From NCBI RefSeq assembly GCF_014648295.1, contig NZ_BMQV01000001.1, positions 186,001 to 250,000 on the forward strand: a stretch of DNA of 64,000 nt. The letters are read 5' to 3'. A program made the position numbers and the translations under genes. The notes under the pieces are model-generated. The model was not told where the DNA came from. It ran no database searches and saw only the letters and a list, made by a program, of their open reading frames with translations. Shown in pieces: positions 25,401 to 34,769 of this stretch. The stretch's first letter is position 1, and each line of letters begins with the position of its first letter. Origin of the DNA: Shewanella saliphila. GTDB lineage: Bacteria > Pseudomonadota > Gammaproteobacteria > Enterobacterales > Shewanellaceae.

Positions 25401-27282
25401 CTGTGGCTGCACCTTGCACTGTCATTAAGAAATCTAAAATCCAGAACGTCGCACCGTCATTGGTTTTTACTTCGTACGGACGTTCGTTAATTACGCGCAA
25501 ACCAAAGTTTTCAAGCATAGGTAACACGTCAGACAAATGGATCGGTTCATCTTTATGGAATAGCTTTAAGCGGACTTTATTGTCGTTTAACGTTGTTTCT
25601 TGTGGCTGATAGAACAACATACCCAGTTTATGGCCGTCGTCTAATGCTTCTAAGTGTTGCATATCGACTACGGCAGAACTTGGCAGTACATCGTCTTTAT
25701 AGCTTTGCGGGAACGCATTTAAATAGCGTTTAGTTAACCCGGTACCCGCTTGCTCACCCACTTCATTATTTAACGCTGTGTGTAACTTGTCTTCCCATGA
25801 GCGAGCGGCTTCGATGAGATTTTTTTCAATTGCAGCCACATCAACATCCATATTGTTATTATCAACTTTGATAATGTAATGAGTTCGAGCCAACGTTGAC
25901 TCAGAAAAGTAGGTTGTGAACTCAACGTCTTCATTACTATTGAAATGTTGAGCCAAAATGCGTTGGGTATCTTGACGCAACTTAGTGTTGTAACGATCTT
26001 TCGACACATAAACTAAACACGATAAGAAACGACCAAAACCATCTTTGCGAACAAATAGTTTTAATTTATCACGGTCTTGCATTTCCAAAACGCCATGAGC
26101 CATAGCAGCCAGCTCATGATCTTTGGCTTGAATTAACTCATCGCGAGGCAAGTTTTCAAGAATATTCATTAACGCTTTGTAATCGTGCGAGCGCGGTGTT
26201 AACCCAGAGTTATCAAGGATACGTTGAACCTTTTCACCTAATAGCGGTATTTCGCGTGGGCTACGGTTATAAAGATTCGATGCATATAAACCAATAAAGC
26301 GATCTTCACCAATCACGTTGCCTTTTTTGTCAAAACGCTTAACGCCCACGTAATCGACATAAGCCGGACGATGTACGCGGCTTTTAGCAGAACTTTTGGT
26401 TAATACTAATAGGCTATCATTTAACGCTTCTTTACGGGCGGTATCGGATAACGTCGATAATAATAACCCACGCTCTGAATGCGAGTGTTTAGAACGGTTC
26501 ATTAACCCAAGGCTTGATTCAAGATCGGGCACAAGTTCAACATCGCCTTCTACACGCTTAAGTTCGTAGTAACGGTAACCTAATAACGTGAAGTGATGTG
26601 CGTTTAAGTAATTTAAAAAATCAACAGACTCTTGTAATTCAGCTTTTGCACCAGGAAAAGGGCGTGAAGGTAATTGTGCGATAGTATCCGTTAATCTGTC
26701 TGTCATTAATTGCCAGTCGTGAACCGACGCGGCAACATCTGCAAGTACCGACTGTATTTCTTTTTCTATCGTTTTAATGTCGGCATCGCTATTTTGCTTA
26801 TCAATTTCAATCAAAAATACGGCAATACTGCCACTGTCCTCAGTCGCGTCATTTAAAAAAGACACGCCAGAAACAATATTGCTTTCACGGCTTACAGCCA
26901 ACGGCGTATGTAACATCACATGAGCTGTAATACCCATCCGATTTAACGCCATGGATAAAGAGTCAACTAAAAACGGCATATCGGGTTGAATAATCTCGAT
27001 AATACTGTGAGTTGACTGCCAACCATGTTTTGCCTGGCTTGGGTTAAACACGCGAATGTGGGTGTCATCCGGTGCAGTTTTATTAAGCGCATTCCAAAGG
27101 CTTACTACAGCACCATATAAATCGCTGTCATTACGAGCATTAAGATCGTCTTTTGACATATGGGTGTAGAGACAATTAGCGAGTTGCTCAACTTGTTTGG
27201 CTTGAGAATGAGGGATTTTGGTGTGAATTAGGCTAACTACATTTTCAAGTAGTACTGAAGGCATTGCATCTTTCAAGGCCAT
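22438..27282 (-). CDS. gdhB: NAD-specific glutamate dehydrogenase, large (180 kDa) type
   Basis: Converts glutamate to 2-oxoglutarate and ammonia, mainly for catabolism. At 1614 residues it matches the giant L-180 class rather than the 450-residue enzymes. ACT-like regulatory regions fill the N-terminal half. The catalytic core begins around residue 800 with SPRVEGVHLRGGKVARGGLRW and includes the lysine region VKNTVIVPVGAKGGF near residue 850 and DLIWNGGIGTYVK. AAGGA precedes the ATG. Its stop is 3 bp from the 264-bp element, so that element is probably its 3' UTR. I use the symbol as applied in related genomes. Confidence 0.95.
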   Translation of the reverse strand: MALKDAMPSVLLENVVSLIHTKIPHSQAKQVEQLANCLYTHMSKDDLNARNDSDLYGAVVSLWNALNKTAPDDTHIRVFNPSQAKHGWQSTHSIIEIIQPDMPFLVDSLSMALNRMGITAHVMLHTPLAVSRESNIVSGVSFLNDATEDSGSIAVFLIEIDKQNSDADIKTIEKEIQSVLADVAASVHDWQLMTDRLTDTIAQLPSRPFPGAKAELQESVDFLNYLNAHHFTLLGYRYYELKRVEGDVELVPDLESSLGLMNRSKHSHSERGLLLSTLSDTARKEALNDSLLVLTKSSAKSRVHRPAYVDYVGVKRFDKKGNVIGEDRFIGLYASNLYNRSPREIPLLGEKVQRILDNSGLTPRSHDYKALMNILENLPRDELIQAKDHELAAMAHGVLEMQDRDKLKLFVRKDGFGRFLSCLVYVSKDRYNTKLRQDTQRILAQHFNSNEDVEFTTYFSESTLARTHYIIKVDNNNMDVDVAAIEKNLIEAARSWEDKLHTALNNEVGEQAGTGLTKRYLNAFPQSYKDDVLPSSAVVDMQHLEALDDGHKLGMLFYQPQETTLNDNKVRLKLFHKDEPIHLSDVLPMLENFGLRVINERPYEVKTNDGATFWILDFLMTVQGAATENLADSQDRFQTALLQVWQKKLEDDGFNRMVLSTGLSGREVSILRAYAKYMRQIDATFSQSYIEETFSRYPKLADLLVKMFIRKFNPKLKTRTLSKFLEQIDIQLDDVSSLDDDRIIRRYLDLINATLRTNFYQTAVGGLAKDYISFKFAPGLIPEMPKPLPKFEIFVYSPRVEGVHLRGGKVARGGLRWSDRREDFRTEVLGLVKAQQVKNTVIVPVGAKGGFVCKQLPTEGGREAFFTEGQECYRIFIRALLDISDNIINGEVVPPVDVVRHDEDDAYLVVAADKGTATFSDIANAIAIEYNFWLGDAFASGGSNGYDHKKMGITARGAWESVKRHFREIGVDCQTSPFTALAIGDMAGDVFGNGMLLSEQTQLVAAFNHMHIFIDPTPNIEQSYIERQRLFALPRSSWEDYNAKLISKGGGIFLRSAKSIKLTPEIKKMLATEKDSMNPTELLKELLKMPVDLIWNGGIGTYVKSSKETHAEVGDRANDALRVNGKEVRAKIIGEGGNLGCTQLGRIEYCANGGRMNTDFVDNVGGVDCSDNEVNIKIFLNTLVAEGELTVKQRNRLLEDMTDEVSDIVIQDCKDQTRTISVTQVHGVSQLKEQIRFIQYLEKDGKLDRALEFLPNDDDLAERLANGRALTRPELSVLVAYAKMVLKEQLVTPEITEDAFLSKLLVAYFPKKLQAKYADRMTAHPLRGEIIATSLANELVNDMGFNFVQRMQDETGATVAEAAICYTMAREVFGLDELTTSITDLNGVVPAHVQGEMLHQLRRNMRRACRWFIRHRNRAHDIEQTVAFFKPVFEQLKANVEQYMIEAEVTAISAEITALTNENVPESVAQIVSKMSTLFSALDIAQIAQLEDKTLELVSETYFKLGAKVELHWFLEQISAQPVANHWQALARAAFREELDWQQRALSSAVLRTCSDNCDADSVINEWITLNKPLLERWYHMLADFKVSQNHEFAKFSVALRELNLLILHCEGQK

Positions 27283-27564
27283 GTTGCAGATTCCTTAAGC
27301 GTCTATGGCAGCGCTCTTATCATTATATGGATGCTTCGGCTTGTTGATTCAGTCGGTCCGAGTCATTTTTTAATTATCACGTATACAACTGTTTTATGTT
27401 TAACAATAGAAACTCATATTTGAGATCTGCAGCAAAGTTTATTACTAAATTGCTGCTATATCGAGGAAAATTTTAGTGGTAGACCCTGTAAGAATGTCGC
27501 TCAACGTATAGTTTTTCGTTTTAAATGACAATAAAATCGTTTGTAGAGACTAACTATGCAAAAT
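27283..27564. other. Intergenic region upstream of gdhB
   Basis: AT-rich, with no open frame or RNA gene that I can support. It should carry the gdhB promoter, but no pair of boxes stands out. The RND-gene terminator occupies its far end. Confidence 0.5.
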
Positions 27565-27591
27565 AAAAAAGGGAGCTAAGCTCCCTTTTTT
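27565..27591. terminator. Intrinsic terminator of the DUF1302-RND operon
   Basis: A perfect 12-bp stem (AAAAAAGGGAGC with GCTCCCTTTTTT) closes a TAA loop 20 bp after the RND stop codon. The T-run on the minus strand fits termination of the RND operon. Confidence 0.93.
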
Positions 27592-27610
27592 ATTTAATGC
27601 TCTGTTTTAG

Positions 27611-29917
27611 TTACTTTTTACGCCAAAACATCGCCGACAGTGCAGGCAGAATAATAATTGCACCTAACATATTCACTAAAAACATAAAGGTAAGCAAAAT
27701 TCCCATGTCCATTTGGAATTTAAGGTCTGAGAAAAACCAAGTACTCACCCCAATGGCTAATGTTAACCCGGTAAAGATAACCGCACTTCCGCGCTCAACC
27801 AATGCTTCAAAGTAGGCTTGCTGCACTGGCATACCGTTCGTCAGCTTATTAGACATGGTCGATAAGATATAAATACCATAATCGACACCAATCCCTACAC
27901 CTAATGCAATTACTGGCAACGTGCTTACAGCAAGGCCAATATCCAGTAATGTCATTAATGCCTGGGCTAATGTTGACACCACATATAAAGGAATAATCAC
28001 AGCAACAGTCGCTTTAAGTGATTTAAAGCTAATTAAACACAATACAAACACTGCTCCATACACGTAAAGCATCATAGGTAACTGTGCTTCACTTACTGCT
28101 TCGTTCGTCGCGGCCATTACACCTACAGGACCTGAAGCCAGTTTAAACTGCAAACTGTCACTGTTTAATTGAGCGGCCACAGCTTTCACTTTTTTGACAA
28201 CCACTTCAATGGTTTCTGCTTTGTGATCTTTTAAGAACAAATACACAGGCATCACTGAACAGTTACCGTTGAGCAAGCCGGAAGTAGTTGGCACCTGTCC
28301 TACCGCTTGGACTAAACTGGCTGTCGTGCGCGGTAGAATTTCCCAACGTGGATTACCCTCGTTAAAGCCTGCATTCACTTTTTTAGCCACCGAGGCAAGA
28401 CTCGCCGTTGACTCAACACCCGGAGTATTTGCCACCATCCACTCAAATTGGTCAATTTGCGTTAATACCGAATGGTAAGTACAGGCTTCAGGCGTTGCTT
28501 CAACAATCACTGTCATCACATCGGTTGTGATAGAGAAATGATCAGTAATAAAGAACGTATCTTGGTTATAACGTGAGTCTTGATGTAATGCCGGCGCCCC
28601 ACCCTGTAAGTCACCAATTTTCATCTTAGAAGACTGTTGAAATCCGATCCCATAAAGCACTGCCGTTGAAATTAATACAATTATGGCATATTTTGGCGTC
28701 GCAAAATTAGAGAGCCAACGCCATAGATTTTCAATTTGCTGCGTTTTTTGTGGGTTATCCGGTTTTTTAGGTAATTCAAAATATGAAATAACCAAAGGTA
28801 ACAAGATAAGGTTAGTGAGAATAATGACCGCTACACCCAGCGAAGCTGAAATAGCCAGTTCACGAATAATCCCAATATCAATGGCTAGCAAGGTTAAAAA
28901 CCCTACCGTGTCAGACAATAGCGCCACACCACCAGGAACTAATAAACTGCGAAATGCTGAAGCCGAAGCCGCTTTGGTGGTTTGTCCATCAAGTACACGA
29001 CGGCGCACAGCGTTAATCATCTGTACCCCGTGACTCACGCCGATGGCGAACACCAAAAATGGCACCAAAATAGACATAGGGTCTAAGCCAAAGCCAACAA
29101 CGGTCAATAAACCCAGTTGCCAACATACAGCCACTAAGCTGCAAGTTAACGGCAAAATGGTTAACATAATGGATTTAGAAAACAGATAAACCATGACTGC
29201 AGTAATAGCTATCGCGATTAAGAAAAACAGCAATACGCCTTTAGCGCCTTCTGCAACATCACCTGCCATTTTGGCAAAGCCGATAATATGAATCTTAATC
29301 TTATCGTTTTCAAACTTCCCGCGAAGCTCTTGCTCTAACTGATTAGCAAACGCAATAGTATCAATTGGTTTACCGGTTTGCGGGTCAAACTCCATTAACT
29401 GTGCAGAGACCATCGCTGAGGTGTAATCGTTGCCAATTAACCGCCCTACGATACCTGCTTTTTCGATGTTATCGCGCACAATCTGCAAACTGTAATCATC
29501 GTTGCGAAAGTCTGCCGGAATAACGGGGCCACCGGCAAAGCCATCTTCGACCACCTCGGTAAACCGAGTTGAAGGTGAAAACAAAGATTTAACTTGTGAG
29601 CGTTCAACACCAGGAATAAAAAATAATTGATCATGCACATTTTTCAGTGCGTCAAAAAATACCGGGTTAAAAATATTGCCGCTCGTGTCTTCTACCGCCA
29701 CCATGATGCTGTTCGCACCACCAAAGTCTTTTTGGTGTTTGGTGTAGGTTTGCATATACGAATGATTAAGCGGGATATTTTTACTAAATGCCGCATCCAT
29801 TTTTAATTGGCTAGCTTGATAGCCTAAAAAAATCGTAATAAAAATAAACGAAATGATGACCCACTTCCGATTGCGGAATAAATGAGATTCAAATCCATTG
29901 ACCAGTTTTTCTAACAT
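27611..29917 (-). CDS. RND-superfamily (MMPL/HAE3-type) exporter
   Basis: A 768-residue inner-membrane protein with the duplicated RND layout. TM1 is near residues 18-36, followed by a large periplasmic domain (about 40-215) and five clustered helices (about 220-370). The second half repeats this from about residue 395 (YAIIVLISTAVLYG), with helices from about 600 (MMLYVYGAVFVLCLISF) to the end. GVGVDYGIYILS-like and FAIGVSHGVQM helix 4 motifs occur in each half (ALGVGIGVDYGIY in the second). Unlike AcrB it has no adaptor gene beside it. The HAE3/MMPL group moves lipids and hopanoids. Last gene of the DUF1302-DUF1329-YCF48-RND operon. Confidence 0.9.
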   Translation of the reverse strand: MLEKLVNGFESHLFRNRKWVIISFIFITIFLGYQASQLKMDAAFSKNIPLNHSYMQTYTKHQKDFGGANSIMVAVEDTSGNIFNPVFFDALKNVHDQLFFIPGVERSQVKSLFSPSTRFTEVVEDGFAGGPVIPADFRNDDYSLQIVRDNIEKAGIVGRLIGNDYTSAMVSAQLMEFDPQTGKPIDTIAFANQLEQELRGKFENDKIKIHIIGFAKMAGDVAEGAKGVLLFFLIAIAITAVMVYLFSKSIMLTILPLTCSLVAVCWQLGLLTVVGFGLDPMSILVPFLVFAIGVSHGVQMINAVRRRVLDGQTTKAASASAFRSLLVPGGVALLSDTVGFLTLLAIDIGIIRELAISASLGVAVIILTNLILLPLVISYFELPKKPDNPQKTQQIENLWRWLSNFATPKYAIIVLISTAVLYGIGFQQSSKMKIGDLQGGAPALHQDSRYNQDTFFITDHFSITTDVMTVIVEATPEACTYHSVLTQIDQFEWMVANTPGVESTASLASVAKKVNAGFNEGNPRWEILPRTTASLVQAVGQVPTTSGLLNGNCSVMPVYLFLKDHKAETIEVVVKKVKAVAAQLNSDSLQFKLASGPVGVMAATNEAVSEAQLPMMLYVYGAVFVLCLISFKSLKATVAVIIPLYVVSTLAQALMTLLDIGLAVSTLPVIALGVGIGVDYGIYILSTMSNKLTNGMPVQQAYFEALVERGSAVIFTGLTLAIGVSTWFFSDLKFQMDMGILLTFMFLVNMLGAIIILPALSAMFWRKK

Positions 29918-29966
29918 CTTATCGGCCCTATTATTGTTGTTTTAATTATCCAATCTAACCTTAAGG

Positions 29967-30977
29967 TTAGTTAAGCTGGAACAGTCCTTTAGAACCGGCA
30001 AACCATAACTGGCCTTTACTGTCCTTAGCAACTGCCACAATGTTTTCACCTTGACGTCGGGTAATAATTTCTGCCTTGGTATCATCAACAGACAATACAA
30101 CCCCAGCATTCCCCACAAGGTAAAGATCATTATTTTGTGTTACCAATGCACCATTGATTGATGATTCAACAGGTAAATCGACCTGTTGCCAATCGGATAA
30201 ACTTAAATCTGACTTAAATACATTACCACGTAACCCCATGACATAGATGTCGTCAGCAACTTGAATCGCATTAAACATCGACCCCTCATAGCCAAAATCC
30301 ACTTTAGTAAATGTTTGGCCATTATCATCAGATACGGCAACCATACCTAATTCGCCGACCAACAGTAGACGGCTATCAGCAAGACGGATTAAGCGATTAA
30401 AGTGTGGTAATAATGCAGCGCGCTCAGACAAATAAAGTGCTTCATCTTCCGCTTTTAAGTCGTTTAGATAACCGATATCTTCTTCAAATAGTAACTCTTG
30501 ATGAAATTCATCAGTCCAGGTTTTCCCACCATCAGCGGTGCGATAAAACAATCCATAAGCCCCAACCGCAATACCGTCATTTTCGCTATAAAAACGAATA
30601 TCCATAAATGGCTTTTCTATTTTTGTCGATTGCATTTGCACTGACCAGGTTTCACCGCCATCTTTTGTGTGAATAATGGTGGCATCATGACCAACGGCCC
30701 AGCCATTTAAGTCATCAAAAAAGAACACCTTGGTGAGATGTGTTATTACCGGTGTCGCGACTTGTTGCCATTGCTCGTTTTTATAAAGTAAAACATTACC
30801 ACGCTGCCCTACAGCAACCAGATTGTCACCGGCATTAGCAATATCAAGCAATAAAGAGGATTGAGCTAAAGGTTGAATTTGAACAGTAAGTGGATCGAGT
30901 TGGGCATCTACTGAAGCAGTATATAAACATGCACTAATCCCAATCGCCACTGCACTGCGAAGCATGCTAAACGTCAT
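29967..30977 (-). CDS. Periplasmic YCF48/BNR-repeat beta-propeller protein
   Basis: The 336 residues start with a signal peptide (cleavage near SVDAQ). They continue with repeated propeller blades carrying Asp-box-like motifs: GGETWSVQ, GGKTWTDE and NGQTFTKV, plus GWAVGHDATI and GIAVGAYGLF strands of the YCF48 type. YCF48 is a photosystem II assembly factor in cyanobacteria; here there is no photosynthesis, so a scaffold or accessory role for the exporter is more likely. It lies 49 bp upstream of the RND gene and 49 bp downstream of the DUF1329 gene. Confidence 0.85.
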   Translation of the reverse strand: MTFSMLRSAVAIGISACLYTASVDAQLDPLTVQIQPLAQSSLLLDIANAGDNLVAVGQRGNVLLYKNEQWQQVATPVITHLTKVFFFDDLNGWAVGHDATIIHTKDGGETWSVQMQSTKIEKPFMDIRFYSENDGIAVGAYGLFYRTADGGKTWTDEFHQELLFEEDIGYLNDLKAEDEALYLSERAALLPHFNRLIRLADSRLLLVGELGMVAVSDDNGQTFTKVDFGYEGSMFNAIQVADDIYVMGLRGNVFKSDLSLSDWQQVDLPVESSINGALVTQNNDLYLVGNAGVVLSVDDTKAEIITRRQGENIVAVAKDSKGQLWFAGSKGLFQLN

Positions 30978-30998
30978 ACAAACTTCCTTAACAATGAA

Positions 30999-31015
30999 GG
31001 GGCGCTAAGCGCCCC
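30999..31015 (-). other. GC-rich hairpin inside the operon
   Basis: GGGGCGC and GCGCCCC pair around a 3-nt loop between the DUF1329 stop and the YCF48 start. There is no T-run, so it may set the ratio of upstream to downstream products by protecting mRNA 3' ends instead of terminating fully. Confidence 0.6.
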
Positions 31016-31026
31016 ATTTATGGCTA

Positions 31027-32391
31027 TTAACGAATACCTGCACGTCTTAATGCATCAGGCGTAAAGTTAGATTCTGAAAGTGACGCATCAAAGTTATACA
31101 TGCGGCCTTCGTTGTCTAATCCCATTGCCAAGTAACGACGTGATTGTAAGTCATGGAATACTTCTAACGTACTCCAATTTGTTAATACATCATAGTAGTT
31201 AATGGTATGTGCAACACCAACGCGATATAACTCGTCACGGTTGTCGTACATATCCGTTAATGATACCTGCCATGAATCTTCGTCAATATAGAAAACACGG
31301 GTTTTATAGATGTGACGCATGCCGTCTTTCAACGTCGCTTTCACTTCCCATACGCGATGTTTTTCATAACGAGCATATTCAGGGTTAATATGACCAGGTT
31401 GCAAAATTTGGTCATACTTTAACTGGTCTGAATGCAGCTTGTAATCATTGTAAGGAATATAAACTTCTTTTTTACCAACAAGTTCCCAGTTATAGCGCGA
31501 AGGCGAACCGTTGAACATGTCAAAGTCATCTGTGGTTCTTAAGCCATCAGATACTGTGCCTGGCGTATCAAATGCGACGTTAGGCGCTTTACGAACGCGG
31601 CGCTGTCCAGTGTTATAAGTCCATGCTTGGCGAGGCAAAGCCTCTTGGTCCATGGTTTCTTTTACTAACAGTGCTGTACCTGCTAATCGAGCTGGCTGCG
31701 TAACAACCTGCTTAAAGTAAAATAATGTATTTGTTTCTTTCAGTTTGTCTAAAGTGATCTCTGGGCGAGTATATTCGAAACGGATCTCTTCAGCATTTTC
31801 AACTAAGGTATATGACCCTCCAGACGTTGGTGCAGCCTGGCTACGATAAGTTTCTACATCAACACCACGATAGCGTAAAATGTGGTTCCAAATCACTTCT
31901 AAACCAGAAGCAGGAATAGGGAAAGGTGTGCCTATTGTTGCACCCGTAATACCGTTTCCTTGAGAAACTAAATCTGCATTGAGCGCATTGCTCTTCGTTG
32001 CATCGTATACGTACTGAGGGACTGATGCACTTCGACGAGTTTGATACACGTTCATTTTGTAACTGTCTGGGTAAAGCTCAAATAACTTGTTTTGCCCTGG
32101 CGTTAAAAACTCAGCGTACTGCGCTTTATTTGCATTGGTAATGGTAAATAATACTTTATCTTCTGGAAACGGATCAGGGTGATGCATTCCCTTAGTGTAG
32201 CCGGCAACAGGTTCAGTGATACCACCATCCCATGCAGGAATAGAACCATCGGCATTAGCCGCTTTTTCAGCTCCTAATGGGGTTAAGCTTGTACCTAATT
32301 TGTCAGCGTCAGCTTGTGATACTTTCGCCAGCGCAGCAGGTGCACCAAGTGCCATAATCACTGCTGCCGATAATATCGTCAGTTTCTTCAT
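31027..32391 (-). CDS. DUF1329 family outer-membrane lipid-like protein
   Basis: The 454 residues begin with a clear signal peptide (MKKLTILSAAVIMALGAPAA, cleaved near ALAK). Hallmarks of DUF1329 follow: LGTSLTPLGAEKAANADGSIPAWDGGI at the mature N terminus, the FPIP segment, WNHILRYRG, and a C-terminal half rich in beta strands (YNWELVGKKEVYIPYNDYK). The fold is thought to resemble LolA/LppX lipid carriers, which I recall as a structural prediction. The frame runs up to 32457, but the ATG at 32391 has AAGGA and the signal peptide. It is 13 bp downstream of the DUF1302 gene. Confidence 0.88.
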   Translation of the reverse strand: MKKLTILSAAVIMALGAPAALAKVSQADADKLGTSLTPLGAEKAANADGSIPAWDGGITEPVAGYTKGMHHPDPFPEDKVLFTITNANKAQYAEFLTPGQNKLFELYPDSYKMNVYQTRRSASVPQYVYDATKSNALNADLVSQGNGITGATIGTPFPIPASGLEVIWNHILRYRGVDVETYRSQAAPTSGGSYTLVENAEEIRFEYTRPEITLDKLKETNTLFYFKQVVTQPARLAGTALLVKETMDQEALPRQAWTYNTGQRRVRKAPNVAFDTPGTVSDGLRTTDDFDMFNGSPSRYNWELVGKKEVYIPYNDYKLHSDQLKYDQILQPGHINPEYARYEKHRVWEVKATLKDGMRHIYKTRVFYIDEDSWQVSLTDMYDNRDELYRVGVAHTINYYDVLTNWSTLEVFHDLQSRRYLAMGLDNEGRMYNFDASLSESNFTPDALRRAGIR

Positions 32392-32404
32392 TATAATTAT
32401 CCTT

Positions 32405-34453
32405 TTAGATCGAATACTTGACGTTGAAAGAGACATAATCTCTGTCAGCCATAGCATTTGTTGTTCCTACACCACCAAAAAAGTTGTTGTAAGAAAGGTC
32501 CGCGCCCCAACGACTTTGATAATCAAAGTTCAAACCAATCGCAACCGATTTTCTGCCCTCAGTAAATAAGAACATTGGATCAGGTGTAATACCATCAACG
32601 TCGTGTGAGAAAATGACTCGCGGATACATGTTCACCCCAGCAAACACGTTGTTGAAGTCAGCTTTAGCAACGATACGATATCCCCATGCAAAATCTGTTG
32701 GGAATGGATTCGTTTCTGGACCATTGTGTAATGCTTCAATGATCCCTGGCATATCTGGATTACCACCAGAACGTGCTGTGCCAGGACCGCTTAGACGTAA
32801 TTCATCAAAACCAGGCATATCGTGGATCCAAACACCACCCACTTCAGCAAGCATGGTTAAGTTATCTAAGCCTAACGTTGGGCCAAATAAATGAGTGAAT
32901 GTCATTTGCGCCTGAGTGGTATCACGGGTGATATACCCGTCAACCGTTTCACCTGGATCGTAAACATCCATTTGTGAAATGCCATCAAGATCTGGGCGAA
33001 GGCCTGCATTGGCTAACTGCTGAGGCATTGCGGCAAACAGTAATTCGACATCATCGATCTGTAAAGGCTCATCTACACGGTGAGCAATTTCACCCGCAAC
33101 AGATGTGTCACCGACTAAGGTGTTAAAACTGAAACCATATAATTGGATGTCTTCAGGATACACAATTTGCGCTTTAGTGAAGGTTTCCATGCTTAGCAAT
33201 AAATCACGGTCAATATTCCCGCCACTTGCTGCTAATCGGCCATAATCACGGCCAATGGCTTCAGAGGTAAAATTAGACGCTGTACCACTGATAATTGGAC
33301 GGCGGCTATGGTAGTTCATATAGTAAAAGCCAAATTCAGTTTCACCCAACTCTGGTGAGTAATAACCGAGCTTAATACCATACTGGCCATCATCACTAGC
33401 TTTTGCTGAATCTTGAGTTAAGGCCACTTTAGTAGAATATGCCGTCATGTACGCAGCATAAGCGGGGTCAAAACCACTCGCAGCAGCAGCTTCATATAAA
33501 CGTGAGTATTCTGAAATTAAGAAGTCTTGATTGATATCTGGGTTAGCGTTAAAGCCTAACTGAGCATTCTGGTTATACCCGCCATAACCGGCAAAGTCAT
33601 TGGTTGCAAAGTTAGAACCTGGCGTAGGTACCCAAATTTCTTGCCAATCATATTGGTAAAACGCTTCAACGTTAAGGTTATCTGTTAACCCTAAAGAAGC
33701 CCACACCATGCCCTGAGGACGAAATGCTTCTTTAAGTTCAGCACCTGGTGCGTTTAGAATATTTAAATCTACAGCGTTAATTACCGCAATACCATGAGAG
33801 ATAAGTGCGCTTTCACCCCATGACACAACTTGATTACCGACACGAACGCTTAATGGGTTCGCGCCATCGTTTAAATCCCAGTTGGCATAAACGAATGCGT
33901 CAAGTAAACGGATATCTTTACACTGCACTTCAGACGCTTTGCTGTCTTCACAAGGATCAAATTCTTGACCAGTGAGTGGATCATTAAAATCATAATCAGC
34001 GTCGTTTAATTTGCGGTCGTAAAAATACATACCACGCAAAAATAAACCGTAATTTTTGTATTTTAATGACAGCTCATGCAAACCTTTGACGATTTCAGAT
34101 GTGGTATCACCTTTGGCATACAATAAATTACTCAAGTCATTGTTACTTGAGTAAGAACCCGGCTGTTCCCAAATCTCAGCCGAAGTGTATTTAGTTGAGC
34201 CAAATGCGCCGCCAAACGCTGAGTAACCAGACCAATCAAATTGTGGCTGATTCACCTTACCAATTTGACCATCCCAGTCACGGTCAGACACGCGCCAGCT
34301 AGCACCTGCTGTCCATGTAGAATCGAATGTGCCTCGTACTTCACCCCAATCAAATGACACCGCTGATGCAGGAGCGCTCATACCGAAACATAGTGCCGAC
34401 ACCACCCCCAAAGCGAGTGCCGATTTGTTAAATCTTTTGTTAACAATATTCAT
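32405..34453 (-). CDS. DUF1302 family outer-membrane protein
   Basis: The 682 residues start with a signal peptide (cleavage near PASAVS). The DUF1302 features are FDWGEVRGTFDSTWTAGASWRVSDRD at the start, KYKNYGLFLRGMYFYD, VRVGNQVVSWGES, and aromatic amphipathic strands ending in VSFNVKYSI, typical of a beta barrel. First gene of the four-gene operon, with GGAG before the ATG. DUF1302 and DUF1329 genes commonly pair in marine proteobacteria near lipid or steroid genes; the barrel could be the outer-membrane exit or entry point for a hydrophobic compound. Confidence 0.88.
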   Translation of the reverse strand: MNIVNKRFNKSALALGVVSALCFGMSAPASAVSFDWGEVRGTFDSTWTAGASWRVSDRDWDGQIGKVNQPQFDWSGYSAFGGAFGSTKYTSAEIWEQPGSYSSNNDLSNLLYAKGDTTSEIVKGLHELSLKYKNYGLFLRGMYFYDRKLNDADYDFNDPLTGQEFDPCEDSKASEVQCKDIRLLDAFVYANWDLNDGANPLSVRVGNQVVSWGESALISHGIAVINAVDLNILNAPGAELKEAFRPQGMVWASLGLTDNLNVEAFYQYDWQEIWVPTPGSNFATNDFAGYGGYNQNAQLGFNANPDINQDFLISEYSRLYEAAAASGFDPAYAAYMTAYSTKVALTQDSAKASDDGQYGIKLGYYSPELGETEFGFYYMNYHSRRPIISGTASNFTSEAIGRDYGRLAASGGNIDRDLLLSMETFTKAQIVYPEDIQLYGFSFNTLVGDTSVAGEIAHRVDEPLQIDDVELLFAAMPQQLANAGLRPDLDGISQMDVYDPGETVDGYITRDTTQAQMTFTHLFGPTLGLDNLTMLAEVGGVWIHDMPGFDELRLSGPGTARSGGNPDMPGIIEALHNGPETNPFPTDFAWGYRIVAKADFNNVFAGVNMYPRVIFSHDVDGITPDPMFLFTEGRKSVAIGLNFDYQSRWGADLSYNNFFGGVGTTNAMADRDYVSFNVKYSI

Positions 34454-34769
34454 TTTAGTTAATCTCCGTAACCTGTTGGATTAGTTGTTATAGGAATTAA
34501 AACCAACATCTTGTTAGCCCACAGGCAACACCATTGTTACAGCATTTAACTATATTGAGCAAGGTCAAAAAACAGAAAATGTTTAAGAAAATTAACGATG
34601 TCTAACGAAAAAGATAGGAATTTTTTACAGTGATATTTGAATTAATTCTAAGAACAACCATCCCAAAAACGAACTATTATCGAAAAAAGTTTATTTTCAT
34701 GCACTTATAGATTTTCATCTTGTTAACTTTACTGTTACATTAATCAATCAAACGTTTGAAGTAAATACT
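34454..34769. other. Promoter region of the DUF1302 operon, no gene seen
   Basis: A 316-bp AT-rich stretch between the DUF2835 stop and the DUF1302 start. No convincing RNA gene or terminator was found. It must hold the promoter of the DUF1302 operon, but I cannot pick one. Confidence 0.5.

Noticed and set aside
22760..25609. Several 90-100-residue plus-strand frames
   Set aside because: All are antisense shadows of the long gdhB gene, whose family match is certain.
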